Assembly (NCBI GenBank): GCA_039654915.1
Contig: CM077600.1
Location: forward strand, 75,587,992-75,651,991
Direction of reading: 5' to 3'
DNA length: 64,000 nt
From: Aquilaria yunnanensis
Lineage: Eukaryota > Streptophyta > Magnoliopsida > Malvales > Thymelaeaceae
Below the pieces are notes generated by a model that saw only the letters and a list, made by a program, of their open reading frames with translations, made no database searches and was not told the origin of the DNA. Positions 9,285-21,249 of this stretch are shown piece by piece; the first letter of the stretch is position 1, and the number at the start of each line of letters is the position of its first letter. The translations under genes were made by a program, and so were the position numbers.

Positions 9285-10259
9285 TGATAGCTGAAGTGCT
9301 ATCGCCCTGACCACCTACCAACCACGGGAAAGAAGGAGCCAGACACCTGAGGCATATGACCTCGGTAGCTCACCAATTCCAACTTCGGGAGCCAGCGTAG
9401 CGCCTCCTTCGGGAGGGCGACCGAACCAGCTCCATGGGAGAAATACCAATCACCCCCTGCGGGAGAAAGCCCCCCCAAAGACGGAGACATCAAAGTTTCA
9501 GCCTGACTCCGGGAAAGGCCCCTCACCCCGAAGTAAGACATCAACCAAAGGGACCTCGGTTATACGGCAAGAGCCATCAAGGAGTCTCTGACACTCCACT
9601 CACATACGTCTCCGACACGTCGCTGCAGCCTATATCCTGTCACGTCGGGCTACACCTACCATGGCTCACGGCCCGAGCAGCCAGCAGGCTACTAGGGGTC
9701 CCCACGCCCAGAAGTATGAACACCATCCGTCCATACATGTGCCACAATCTGAAGGGATCACCCCTCCCTTATATACCAGGGAAATGGTCACAGATAGGGG
9801 GCTCGCCTAGAGAGAGAGAGAAAAAAAGAGGACAGGGAGGCCGAAAAATAGAGGACGCTCTCCTCCCTCCGCCTGAATACTCTCCCTTCAGCCCTCAGAA
9901 AGACACGCCAGGCAAGAGTCCCTTGTGCTTATTACTATGTCCCCTTCTCTCTAAAAGTACTGACTTGGGCGTCGGAGGTTCTCCCCCGGAAAACCACCCC
10001 GGGGGCCACCTAACCCCTATTTTATGAGTGTTTCAGCCAGGTCTCCCTGAGGAACCCCCGCTCCGGGCTCTCTCCCACACCGGAGGTCTTTCCCATCATC
10101 ACCCTGCCCCGGGACCAAGCAGCTGCCAGCCATCACTTAAGGTGATCCACCCAGGACACCAGCCTTCCTTCTGGACTAGCCTACACCTCTAGGACCCCCT
10201 ACTGCCCTCACCACTGCACACAGTGGAGATGCTGGCTCCGCCTAATCGGACCCGCATCA
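9285..10259 (+). repeat. Tat-A 3' LTR (975 bp)
   Basis: Near-copy of 2612-3556. It starts TGATAGCTGAAG and ends CGCATCA, followed by the target duplication ATACC (10260-10264). The first 20 bases can form a stem (TGATAGC with GCTATCA in the 5' copy). A 197-codon frame inside it (9434-10027) is a chance frame. Confidence 0.9.
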
Positions 10260-10264
10260 ATACC

Positions 10265-12399
10265 CCCTATTTTATTTTCTCCATTACCAATTAGAGACTT
10301 ATAGAAAACCAAGGAATTTTGTTTTACATCAATAGCCCAACTATGGACCAAGTTATGGATTTTTTAAGTTGGTTATGAAATTCTGACCAAATGAACAGTA
10401 ACTCAGCCAACTTTACAATGCCATATCTTTGGGTACAGGGCTCTAATTCCATGAATTTCAAGTCCCAGTTAATCCTCTAGATGTTCTCTAGGTGTGGTCA
10501 AATTTTTATACCAAGATTCATTACACACAGGGAGATATTGAACTTTAGGTCCAAGGTCAAAAATTTGGCAACTTTTGGACCATTTTGCCCATACAATTTT
10601 TCCAAGCCATGGAAACACTACATTCACAAGGGGAAAGACCTCCAAGGCTATCCCATATATGTCCATTACACATAGGAATCAAATTCCCTTTCTTTTAACA
10701 ACTTTTTGTGGCCAAAACAGAATTTACAAGTAAGCAGCCCATCATTCACACTTAGGCAGCTTTGCACCACATCACTTACATAGCCAAAACATTACTCAAA
10801 TGTTCACATACTTGTCTCATTTAACATACACTACATGTAACTGAATAAATTCACTACATAATGGTCTTAACTCAGCTAAATACACACCCTAAGTTACAGG
10901 AGTGCCTGAGACACAATGGACTCCAGAACAGGATGCTGGCAGCTGCTGCATAACACACTAAGTACTACAATTAAAAATACCAAATGTGCTCCTAAAATCA
11001 CCAAACTTTTCAGATCATAACTAGACACATGTGAGTTCATGTACCTGAAATTTTAGATCAAACCGCCAACCAAAAAGGTCAGTTTGAAGGTGATCTTTCT
11101 GCTGGACCTGAAATGACAGAATTGAGGGGAGTAAGTTTCATTGAGAAACTTAGTAAGGGTAACACTTGGATTCAATAGGCAATGTAACCATCATTAAAAC
11201 CTGAATCCAAAGACACTAAAACACAAAAACCACAATGCATATATACAAGATATAGCAACCAAATGCAGCAGCCATTCACAACAAACAAACACATGAAATG
11301 CAGCAGCAACAATAACCATAGGTTAGTCATAATAAACATAACCAAATCACTATGGCAGCCCTCCTCAAGCTAATGATTGGTCTTAGGAGGATTTTAACAG
11401 TAGTTAGTACTAACTTTGGGCTCTAGAAACCTTTAACTTCACACTAGGTCACAAAACCTTCAATAAGTGCACTCCCCTCACTACGCTTGGTTCATCAAGC
11501 TCATGGCTCTCTTCCAAGCATAGCCCTAGCCCCATGGATGTTTGAAAATTGCATAAAACAACCCATGAGAGTAAGAGAACCCTTACTAAAGTGGGTAGGC
11601 CAAAAATCAAGCTTGATCCTTGAAGTATCCAAGAAATAGCTCTAGTTTGCTTCCAATTGCTTCCTTTTGCCTTCAATTTCAATCAATTGCAAGTTTGAAG
11701 GTGTGGTGGCTATGGAGGAAGTATGGCTGTGTTCTTGGGCTAGGGCTAGGGGAGGACAAAAATGAGAGAGGGATAAGTGATTTGGCCACTTGAATGGCCT
11801 TAAATGAGCTTAAGGGCACAAAACACACTTAACAAGCTTAACCTTGCTTTATGTCATTTTCTTTCTCACTAATTATGGTTTCTTTATCTTAAAATCATTG
11901 GTGCACATGTGCCCAACATTTTTAACTAATTATCAAGTCTTGGATACCTCCCCCATGGTGGGATAACTCAACAATTCCAACCTTAGACTTAAGTCAAAAG
12001 CTTGAACACCTTAAAGTTTACACTAGGACATTTAGGTCCTTATTGCCTTTAGTGTTTCCTTTGTCCAAACTTCTCTTCGATGAGTAATTTGGTCCTCCAA
12101 TAGCACTTTCATGTCATTTATATCCTTCCCATAACTCTCCAAGTCTCTTTCTTGAGAGTTTTGCAATTAAGTACCTGAATTTCCAAAACCTTACAAAAAA
12201 GTCCATAGGTTGCTTGACAAACAAGCAATCCTTTAGGCTTTTCTTGGGGGCCAAGTTACCAGCTTAGAACACTTTTAAGGAGATGTTGATCATGCCTTCC
12301 CCCCCTCCCCACACTTAATCACTATGGTGAGAATTACACAATATAATGGTTTTTAGCCATTATGCACACTTGTAATCCTCATTTTGTGAGGTGGTAACA
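10265..12399 (-). repeat. Chromovirus solo LTR (minus), main segment
   Basis: Continuation of the solo LTR cut at 2611. On the minus strand it opens TGTTACCACCTCAC (12399 leftward) and reads through the same landmarks as the solo LTR at 58391-60880. It ends at 12399, followed by the target duplication GTAAG (12400-12404), the same as 2280-2284. Confidence 0.9.
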
Positions 12400-12404
12400 G
12401 TAAG

Positions 12405-14072
12405 GGTTCTCTTGCCCTCATGGGTTATTTTCTGTATTTTCAAGCAACCATGGAGCTAGGGCTAAGTTTTGAAGGGAGCCATGAGCTTGATGAACCAAGC
12501 TTAGTGAGGGGAGTGCACTTATTGAAGGTTTTCTGACCTAGTGTGAAGTGCACAATGATGGCAGAGAATTTTTGGGTTTCTAGAGTCCAAAAGTTAGTAC
12601 TAACTGGTTTTAAAATCCTCCCAAGGCCAAGAATTAGCTTGAGGAGGGCTGCCATAGTGATTTACTTATGGTTATAATATGTTTTATGGACCAACCTATG
12701 GTTATTGTTGCTGCCTCATTTCATGTGTTGTTGGTTGTGAATGGCTGCTGCATTTAGTTGCTATATCTTGTATATATGCATTGTGTTTTTTGTGTTTTAG
12801 TATCTTTGGTTGCAGGTTTTAATGATGGTTAGATTGCCTATTGAATCCAAGTGTTACCCTTATTAAGTTTCTCAATGAAACTTACTCCCCTCAATTCTGT
12901 CATTTCAGGTCTAGTAGAAAGATCACATTCAAACTGACATTTGTGGTTTGAGTTTTGATCTAAAATTTTAGATACATGAGCTTCCATATGTCTAGTTATG
13001 ATTTGGAAAGTTTGGTGAATTTATGAGCACATTTGGTATTTTTAATGGTGGTACTTATTGTGTTATGCAGCAGCTGTCCAGCATTCTGTTCTGGAGTCCA
13101 TTGTGTCTCAGGCACTCTTGTAACTTAGGGTGTGTATTTAGCTGAGTTAAGACCATTATGTAGTGCATGTATGCATTTACATGTAGTGTATGTAAAATGA
13201 GACAAGTATGTGAACATTTGAATAATGTTTTGGCTATACAGGTGATGTGGTGCAAAGCTGCCTAAGTGTGAATGATGGGCTGCTTACTTGTAAATTCTGT
13301 TTTGGCCACATAAAGTTGTTAAAAGCAAGGGAATGTAATTCCTATGTGTAATGGACATATATGGGATAGCTTTGGATGGTTTTCCCCTTGTGAATGAAGT
13401 GTTTGCACACTTATGAAATTTTGTATGGGCAAAATGGTCATAAAGTGACTAGAATTTGGACTTTGCATTTAAAGTTCTATAGCTCCCTATGTAGAAGGAA
13501 TCTTGGTATGAAATTTTGACCACATCTAGATAACATACATAGGTTGAACAAAGATTTTGAATTTCTTAATTTGGATCCTTGTAGCCAAAGATATGACGTT
13601 GCAAAGTTGGCTAAGTTACTGTTCATTTTGTCAAAATTTTGTAACCAAAAAATCCATTACTTGGTCCATAGGTGGGCTATTGATGTAAAAAAAATTCCTT
13701 GGTTTTTTATAAGTCTCTACTTGATAATGGATCAAAGAAAGCAAGGAGCTAAATGGCTAGAATGATACAATTTATTAGTGGAAATTACAGGTGCAGTGGC
13801 TGGTCACTAGAACTTAACAAGATTGCCTAATGTGTGGAAACCAAAAAAAAGACTTGTGCTAGTGTTTTCCTTTTTAGCTTTCATAGTGTACATAAATGTA
13901 AATATGTGTGTTATGTTGAGACCAATATGCATGTATTTGCATAGTGCTGAAGAGGGTCACTTGAGTATGTACATTAGGGGTGTTGTTCTCATGACCTACA
14001 AGACACACCAATCTTGGGAGTTTAAATGCACAGTTTTGGCACCATAACTGGACTACCCCAAAGTGGGTAACA
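12405..14072 (+). repeat. Chromovirus 3' LTR, second segment (plus)
   Basis: Resumes exactly where 2284 stops: GGTTCTCTTGCCCTCATGGG matches GGTTCTCTTGCTTTCATGGG at 59206. It runs to the LTR end GTGGGTAACA (14072). The flanking TCCTA (14073-14077) is the predicted target duplication; the other copy would be left of the window. Confidence 0.9.
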
Positions 14073-16439
14073 TCCTAAAACCTCAAACACATATAAAATC
14101 ATAAAATAAATGAAAAAAAAATAAGAGAAGGAGAACTTGTAAGTTAGAAATCAATGGGAGAGTGTACGTGTTGCAAGGGAAGGCTTGAGAGTTCGTTTTC
14201 TCCAAAATGTGGCTACAATTTTGGTATGTTTTTAAGGTGAGAATGTGTTTTAGTTTAAGCCTAGTTCATCCTTGTTTAGACTAGCTTTTGTGCTCGTCAA
14301 AAACCTATGATTTTTTATGAATTTAGTCTTACGAAAAACAAGGAAAACTGATGAGCTTATAGGAAGGAAGCTACGATTCTAAGTGTTTGTTTTCTTAAGG
14401 TAAGGGGTGTATCATTTTTTGGTTCTAGTTCTGAATAATGATACTACCCCTAGTCTCCAAAATATGTTACTAATATGGTTAATTTACTATGGTTAACCAA
14501 GGAACTCCAAAGGACTAGGACCGGGCTTGTAAGATGTGGATCTTTGAGCTTGCTAGTGTGAAATCTACACAAGGGTAAGATGTCCTAGCCTTTCTCTCTT
14601 TAAGAAGCTCTACCCATTTTTTAGCTTGGTGAAAGCTAGGGAAAATGGTAGGGCAAAGAGAGCATAGGGTGACCAATAGTGCCAAAGAGGGCTCAAGTGG
14701 CACTAAGGCCGAACCTAGCTTTTAGTTTGGGCAATAGGTGGTGTCCTTGGTGCAATGGGCTATGAAATGGTGTGTTGACCAAGCCTTCAAGGTTTGGCAA
14801 GCACAAGGGAGGTGTGCCTCAGTTTGGGTGTGTGTGTGTTGTGACCAAGTTCAAGGGCTCGATATGTGTGTGTGCATGTGCAACATGGGCTCCTATGCGA
14901 ATGACTATTTTAGGATGCCTAGGAGCATGGTGAGTTCAGTATGCTGAGGTGCACACAAGTTTTCCCAAGTGGGGCACGCAACCATGTATGCCTAAGAGGC
15001 ACTCGATGGGGGTGCCCAAAGGTGCACATGCACATACGCCAGCAGGCTCATGACTATGCTCACCTAGGGAGCCACATGGGCACATCTCGAGGGCTTTGGT
15101 TTCTTGTGGGCCTTGGGTTGTGCTTTGGGCTTAACCCACAAGGGGTAACCCAAGCCGAAACCTTAACACCCAAATGACACTTAGGCCCAATAAATGACTT
15201 GAGTCATAAGTAAGCATATACATGGGCTTATCAGGCCAAAGGGCCCTAGAAGGGGCAACACACATCCATGGGCACTATGACCCACACAAAATATGGTCAA
15301 ACCCTACTACATACAATAAGGGAGTTTTTGAGCTAATGAAAGTTGGCAAGCTCAAGGACAAATGCAAGGATGCATGCTCAAAGGAAAAAATGGACCAATG
15401 GATGTTTTGTTTGTTTGTTTGTTTGCTTATGTGTGAAGTATGAGGAGTCATGTACTGAAAAAGGCATGATATGATGATCATTATATAATCTTCTATGCCA
15501 TAAGAGCTCATGGCATACTCATATAGTTTATGGGCAAGGTTCATGTATGCATGGCAGTATGTGCATATGATCCATTATGTGTGATGTTGTTATGTATTGT
15601 GTGTTTTAAAATGCCTTACTATGTATTTTATACACTTACCCTTATTGTTAATATGCAAATAACATTATGCAGGAGCCAAATAATCCACACTGATTATTTG
15701 ATACTTGTTTGTTAGTTTCTCATAGGTACATTTTGCATGCACTACATGTTCATTTTTCATATGTTGCATGCATTTATAGTTAGAGTCTAACTCCAAACTT
15801 ATTTTCCTTGTACAACAAGGTAGTTAGGCAAGGACTTTTTAGGTCACTCCTCGCTTGGGTTTCTCTTTCCCGAGCAAAGGTGGGCCTACCGGCCATTTGG
15901 GTCATAAATATTTTGTAGCACAGTGGTAGTAGCTAGTGGGAGGTCTACTAGTATTAACTTTGACTTAGTAAAACCATGGCATGTATTACTATTAATTCAG
16001 GTTAGGCTTATCAACCCATGACATTACTTGCTTAGGTTGATAGGCAAAACACTTAGATATTATGTTGTCATAGTATTTACTTGCTATGAGTGTAGTTTTC
16101 ATCCATGGTTTGGCATGATATATTACTTATGCATGCATGAGCATTAAAATGTTTTCTTACGCGGTTGCATATATTTTGTTTATGTTTTCTTTAAATCCCA
16201 CCAAACCACTATCTTAGTTTAATAAACTTAAGTTTTTTATTGGAACAAAATAAATGTTTTCCTTAACTCTCAAGTAAATACTAAACACTAAGCAAGTGGC
16301 TAAGATTTACATAGTCAATCTCAGGAAAAAATCTTGGAAATGAGGAACGATTCTAGCCTAATTAAGAGTCTAGATTAGGCAACAGAATGATCTATGCTAA
16401 TTAAAGTACTAAGTAGGCATTTATTGGAATAGTTCTTCA
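14073..16439. other. Unassigned AT-rich region between chromovirus LTR and Tat-C gag
   Basis: About 2.4 kb without a recognisable gene. It contains a (GT)n run near 14831-14845, a GTTT tetranucleotide run at 15406-15425, and direct words such as GGGCAC/GCACACA near 14940-15080. Open frames here are under 90 codons and look random. The right part probably includes the leader of Tat-C, whose 5' LTR I could not find. Confidence 0.4.
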
Positions 16440-17265
16440 CACTTACCCCTGAAGAGTTCCTCATGCCCAAGACTGACCTATACGATGGCATTACCGACCC
16501 AATTAATCATTAACAAATATATGTCACCTCTATGAGATTAGAGTGAACCTCAGATGTGATCATGTGTAGAGCCTTCAATTCAACATTGACAAGAACCACC
16601 ACCTCTTGGTTTGGGACCAATCTATGGCGTCAGTTTTCTTCATTTAAGGACCTTTCCCAAGCCTTCCTCTACTACTTCTTAGGGAGTCACCTGACTCCTA
16701 AGATGATGGCTTATCTTCTAAAAATCCAAAATGGCCATGATGAGTCCCTGAGAGATTCCATCCATATATTCAATGCGGAGGGCGTCCAAGTGTAGGGATT
16801 GCCCTAGGAGTTACACTTGATCACCATTACTCAAGGACTGGTGCAAGATTTAAGGCTAGCTTAGGACCTTCATGAGAACCCTGTAAAGGACATAGAGGAA
16901 TTCCTTGACTGGGCCACCTGATACAAGCATGCCAAAGAACTCAATCAACCACCGGCACCAAAGGAACAACAAAGGGGTAAAGAGAGTAGGTCTAATAAGA
17001 GAAGTACGAGTGAGAAGCACTCACGGATAAAGCTAGTTCTCCTACCATTAAAAAAGACTAGGTAAAATATTTTGTATGCTTCAAAAAGAAAAAACTTAAG
17101 TCCCTAGGTGGCCACCGCCAATGCAACCCTCAAATAAAAGGACACACCAAAATCCTATAGATTCCATAAAGATGAAAGGCAAAATACCGATGAATGCTAG
17201 CTGCTAAAAAGACTTCTTGAGGAGATGATTCAAGTAGGGAAGATAAAGGAATGTCTGTTTAGATA
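16440..17265 (+). pseudogene. Tat-C gag remnant with CCHC-like motif
   Basis: The frame reads FLMPKTDLYDGITDPINH, stops, then an open part (16556-16795) that aligns with Tat-B Gag (41063-41668): CRAFNSTL, SWFGTNLW and SLRDSIHIFN match CKCFEVTLSG, TTWYNSLAPG and TIRDYVEMFN. Near 17146-17260 it reads YRFHKDERQNTDEC and LLKRLLEEMIQVGKIKECL, the Tat-type zinc-binding motif whose first Cys is lost. At least four stops. Protease and most of reverse transcriptase are absent after it. Confidence 0.75.
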
Positions 17266-17329
17266 GTCATCCCTTTATTGGAAATAGGAGAAAAAGCCTC
17301 ATAGAAACAATGATGATGAGGACCAAACT

Positions 17330-17642
17330 GAGGTCCTTTGAAAAAGGGATTCACGCGAACCCAGACAAAATTAAGACTATCCTTATGATGTACAACCCTC
17401 AAAATAATAAGGACATACAGAAACTGGAAGGAAGGTTGACAGTGCTTGAATGATTCGTGCCATGTTTTAAAGTTCATTACAAACTCTTTTTACATATACT
17501 TAAGAAGAAAGCAATTTTTGAATGGATTGATGAATGATGTAGAGCTTTCAAATAGATTAAGGACTACCTATGAAAAATCCCCAAGATGAAACAACTAAAG
17601 CTTGAAGAACCCTTTATACTTTATTTGGCTATAACCGAAGGC
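17330..17642 (+). pseudogene. Reverse transcriptase end / RNase H start (Tat-C)
   Basis: Broken frame with GIHANPDKIKTILMM and YNPQNNKDIQKLEGRLTVLE, then EEPFILYLAITEGSI. It matches Tat-B RGIDANLEKVKALL and REPLILYLAVSKKT. It is the RT connection region and the beginning of the first RNase H. It is cut at 17647 by a copia solo LTR and continues at 19068. Confidence 0.7.
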
Positions 17643-17647
17643 TCCAT

Positions 17648-19062
17648 TGATGGGTTTCGGGAGCCAAACAGCGCAGCGGAAGTTAACCGAAACCCTCCAG
17701 GATCCAAGTGAAATGGGGTAAACCGGGTGTTCAAAAATTTTCATACCTAATTTTCGGTTGAGATCTCTCACTCAACTGTAGAGTTAAATCACAAAACCTG
17801 AACAGTTGACGTGTTCAGGCTCTCTATGATATCCACATGAGCCTCTCGGGATCACCACACTTCCACCAAATCCCGGCAGATGCGTTTCTCTTGCACTCGC
17901 AGTGCTAGCTTGCGTCCTCTAAGGAATTGCAAGAGAAGAGTGTGGCTGTCCTTTTAGGAGGCTAGGGCAAGGAGACCTATGAATTTCTCACTAGAAGTTA
18001 TATTTATAGTGAGACTCAACTTCCAGGCCTAATAGGTTTCAAAGCCCTAATCCAACTAGGCTTTAATTTCAGGTTTAATAATGGCTCGACTATTGGGCCC
18101 ATTATTAATACGAAATTATTGTGAAACCAAAATCCAAATTATTAGCCCATACACTCTAATGATCCAAATAGCTCTATGTGTGTGACCCAATAGGCTCTTA
18201 CCACGTTGGCAATGATCATAAATCACATTTATGATCATAAGCAATGAGCGGTGTCTAGCAACACATCATCGCTACCCAAGTGACAAGATTGTCGATGATT
18301 CGACTAAACCTTTATGATTATCACTGATATATGCCATTGTCCCTTTGTCCAAGATATCAAAACTAAGCACGAGACATGTATTGTGTCACTCTCGTATAGC
18401 CCAATCTTTGGTTTCTTGATTACCGAGTAGACCAACTTAAACTGATGACATTGATATCGTATATCAACTCATTCGAGCATGGCCATGCATTTTTCTAAGT
18501 CTTACTCTATCAAGGGGCCCGAAGATATCACTCCCGTTACATAGGAGGGACAAATCCCATCTTGATTACACAAATCCCTCCGTATGATATGTGACATACC
18601 CAATGACCTTCTTCATGTTTACTCAGTTACGAGCAACAAAGGAAAGTATCAAAGTATGTGACTCACATGTAAGGAACCTTGATGATCTTAGGTCGAAGTA
18701 CTACATATACCATGATCACTATGAGAATCACTTATGACACTCATATAACGATCCATGTAGTGTTCTCATGGTGGGTTAGTCCAGTACACAAGTTCTCCAA
18801 CTTGTACCCATATGTAGACTACATATCTCATATTAGTCTCCACATATGCTAGTCGTTATGTATTATTGCAACCCGCTCCACAATAATACTAGACCAGGGA
18901 CATTTAAGAATATCATTATTCTAGGGTTACAATTATGTTTGTTAAGTTACGCAGAAACAAAACAACAAACATAATTGCTGGATTAATGCCTAATAAAATA
19001 TCATGACTTAATGTGCAAAAATACAATCATCTCATGATTGGCTTTTGGGCACAACACTAACA
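17648..19062 (-). repeat. Copia-family solo LTR (minus), 1415 bp
   Basis: Reverse complement of the copia LTR at 24012-25427: it begins TGATGGGTTTCGG and ends GGGCACAACACTAACA. Target duplication TCCAT at 17643-17647 and 19063-19067. No internal copia sequence is present, so it is a solo LTR from LTR-LTR recombination. Carries the conserved 27 bp palindrome at 18212-18238. Confidence 0.93.
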
Positions 19063-19067
19063 TCCAT

Positions 19068-19810
19068 TAGTACCATCCTCATATGAGAGCATGCAGTAGA
19101 GAAATGGCTCATGTACTATGTCAGTCAAACCCTCCTGGGGGCAGAGTCTAGATACCCAACACTCTAAAAAGCAATCCTAGCCCTTACCATGGCTTTTAAA
19201 AAATTGCAACCATACTTTCAAGTGCACTACATTATTGTCCACATAGATTTATCCATATCAAATATACTATAAAAGCCACAAAAGTCTGGAAGACTTGCCA
19301 AGTGGTGCATCAAGTTAGGAGAGTATGGCATTAGTTACATGCCCACATGCCTTAGCAAACTTTGTCACTAAAATGATGTCACTAGAGTAGGTGGCAAAAA
19401 GCAGGTGGATGAGACCCTAATCTGGGAAATCTATGTTGATGGGGCTTCAAGACTTGAGAATAGAGGAGCAGGCATCGTACTAAAAGGATCACTAGGCATA
19501 AAAGCAGCTCTCAAAATAAAATTTCAATTTCATGTCACAAATAATGTCTCTGAGTACAAAGCCCTCTTTGCAAGGCTACGAATGGCTAGTTGGGTAAGGG
19601 TACGATGCCTATAGATATACAGCAATTCACAGTTAGTAGTAAACTAAGTTAATAGAATGGCAGGGGTAAAAGAACTTACTCTTTACAAATACCTAAAAAC
19701 AGCAAAGGATCTGATGAGAATGTTTGACCACATGCAAGTTCAAAAGATCTCGCAAGCCCAAAACACAAAGGTGGATGCCCTCTTAAAAGTCGAGAAAAGG
19801 CTTTAATAGA
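19068..19810 (+). pseudogene. RNase H and archaeal-type RNase H remnants (Tat-C)
   Basis: The first part (YYVSQTLLGAESRYPTL, LQPYFQVHYIIV) is the end of the first RNase H. RLAKWCIKLGEYGISYMP leads into the second, archaeal-type RNase H: WEIYVDGASRLENRGAG, VTNNVSEYKALFARLR and SNSQLVVN, which keep the Asp of VDGAS, the Glu of SEYKAL and lose the Asp of the H/YSDSQ motif (YSNSQ). Several stops. Two RNase H domains place the element in the Tat/Ogre lineage. Confidence 0.8.
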
Positions 19811-19984
19811 AAAACTTGCAAAACCCTCAATTTACCAAATAAGATATATGGCCCTTGAAGATGAATGGAGGAAGCCAATTAGACTCTACTTAGAGATCAG
19901 GACCCTGAATGGAATATCTGAAAAAAAGAGGAGGATAAGAATTCAAGCTAGAAGGTTTGTTATCATTGGGGATGAACTATATAA

Positions 19985-21100
19985 ACGAGGGCTCATTTCT
20001 TCATTACAACAATGCCTAATGCCCTAGGAAAGACAAGATGTTCTCTGGGAAATCCACTAAAGGGATTATGGAGTGCATATTGGCTCCAACTCCTTGGCCT
20101 ACAAAACCTTGCAACAATGATACCTCTGGCCCACAATCCAAGAACATTCCAAAAAATTTGTCCAGCAATGCCACATCTATCAACTCAATCTGCAAATTCA
20201 AAGGCTACCTTCCTCTAATACCTCATTGGCCATGGACCCCTGGCCTTTCGCTATGTAGAGGTTGGATTTGATTGGGGTACTCTTCACGGCTCCAGGGCAA
20301 GTTAAATACTGCATCATGATGATTGATTACTTAACCAAATGGGTGGAACTAGAGCCCTAGCCTCCATCACAACCTCTCAAGTAACTAAATTCTTATGGAA
20401 AAATATTATTTGCCAATTTAGATGTCCAAGAGCCATCGTCACTAATAATGACTAGCAATTTGATAATTAATAGATCCACCAATTTATGCAAGTGAAAGGT
20501 ATTCACCTCTATTTTTTTCTCGTATCACATCCTCAATCAAATGGACAAGTAGAAGTGGCTAACAGAATTATCAATGAAGCCTTGAAGAAAAACTAGGATA
20601 AGATAAAGGCAAGTGGGCAAAAGAGTTGCCCAGCGTCTTATAGGACTACAAGATGATGCCCCAAAGACCCATATGAGAGTTTCCTTTTACAATTGTTTAT
20701 GCGACCGACGCCCTCATCCTAGTGGAAATTTCTAACCTGACACTATGAGCTCAAGTATATCACCAGAGTGAGAATGACAAAGCACTTGAATAAAACCGTG
20801 ACTTACTAAAAGAACTAAAAGAAAATGTATGGGTCCGTATACGAGCCTTCAAATTATGAACCAACCTAACATATGATGAGAAAGTAAAGAAGAATAACAT
20901 ACAAGTAAGAGGCGTAGCCATCGTTAAGTTGGAACTAACTGGAAGAAACCCTTAGCATAGAGCACTAAGGCCTAACTGGGACAAACCCTACTTGGTTACA
21001 AAGAAAGTCAGAGATTGAGTATATGAGCTGTCAAATCTTGAAGGAAGAAAACTGCCCAAAAGTTATTGCTCAAATGATCTGCCACCTTACTTTGCATAGT
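19985..21100 (+). pseudogene. Integrase remnant (Tat-C)
   Basis: Remains of the zinc finger (QCHIYQLNLQIQ near 20170), the core (DLIGVLFTAPGQVKYCIMMIDYLTKWVELEP near 20263-20357, split here by frame changes) and the C-terminal part (ELKENVWVRIRAFKL, NWDKPYLVTKKV). Frames are broken many times. It ends at about 21098. Confidence 0.7.
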
Positions 21101-21249
21101 AATAACATTACATTTTACCATATTCATTAAGATGTACTTTGTCACAATATTTTTACAAAATAAAGATGAAAGGCACCCCCCTAATATGATCTATAACTTC
21201 CACAAAATGTGCAATAGCCTTTTCTCCAAATGATCTATGAAGGCTTCTC
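21101..21249. other. Tat-C sequence after integrase
   Basis: Short AT-rich stretch between the end of pol and the truncated copia LTR. Nothing recognised. Confidence 0.3.

Larger units (their letters stand above)
2612..10259 (+). mobile_element. Tat-A: defective Tat/Ogre-type Ty3/gypsy retrotransposon, 7.6 kb
   Basis: Complete LTR element with TG...CA ends (5' copy mutated to TA) and the target duplication ATACC at 2607-2611 and 10260-10264. Order: 5' LTR, PBS, gag N-terminus, archaeal-type RNase H and integrase remnants on plus, an antisense multi-exon gene on minus, polypurine tract, 3' LTR. The rest of gag, protease and reverse transcriptase are deleted. It was inserted into a solo LTR of the chromovirus, so it is younger than that LTR. 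Its G+C content looks clearly higher than the flanking chromovirus LTR. Its internal sequence is closely related to Tat-B at 23966-45814. Confidence 0.9.

Noticed and set aside
9434..10027. 197-codon frame inside the Tat-A 3' LTR
   Set aside because: It lies wholly in the LTR, is not open in the 5' LTR and has no motif; Pro/Arg richness follows from G+C content.
18212..18238. Palindrome as part of a CRISPR or tandem array
   Set aside because: It occurs once per LTR, dispersed with the LTR copies; no array exists.
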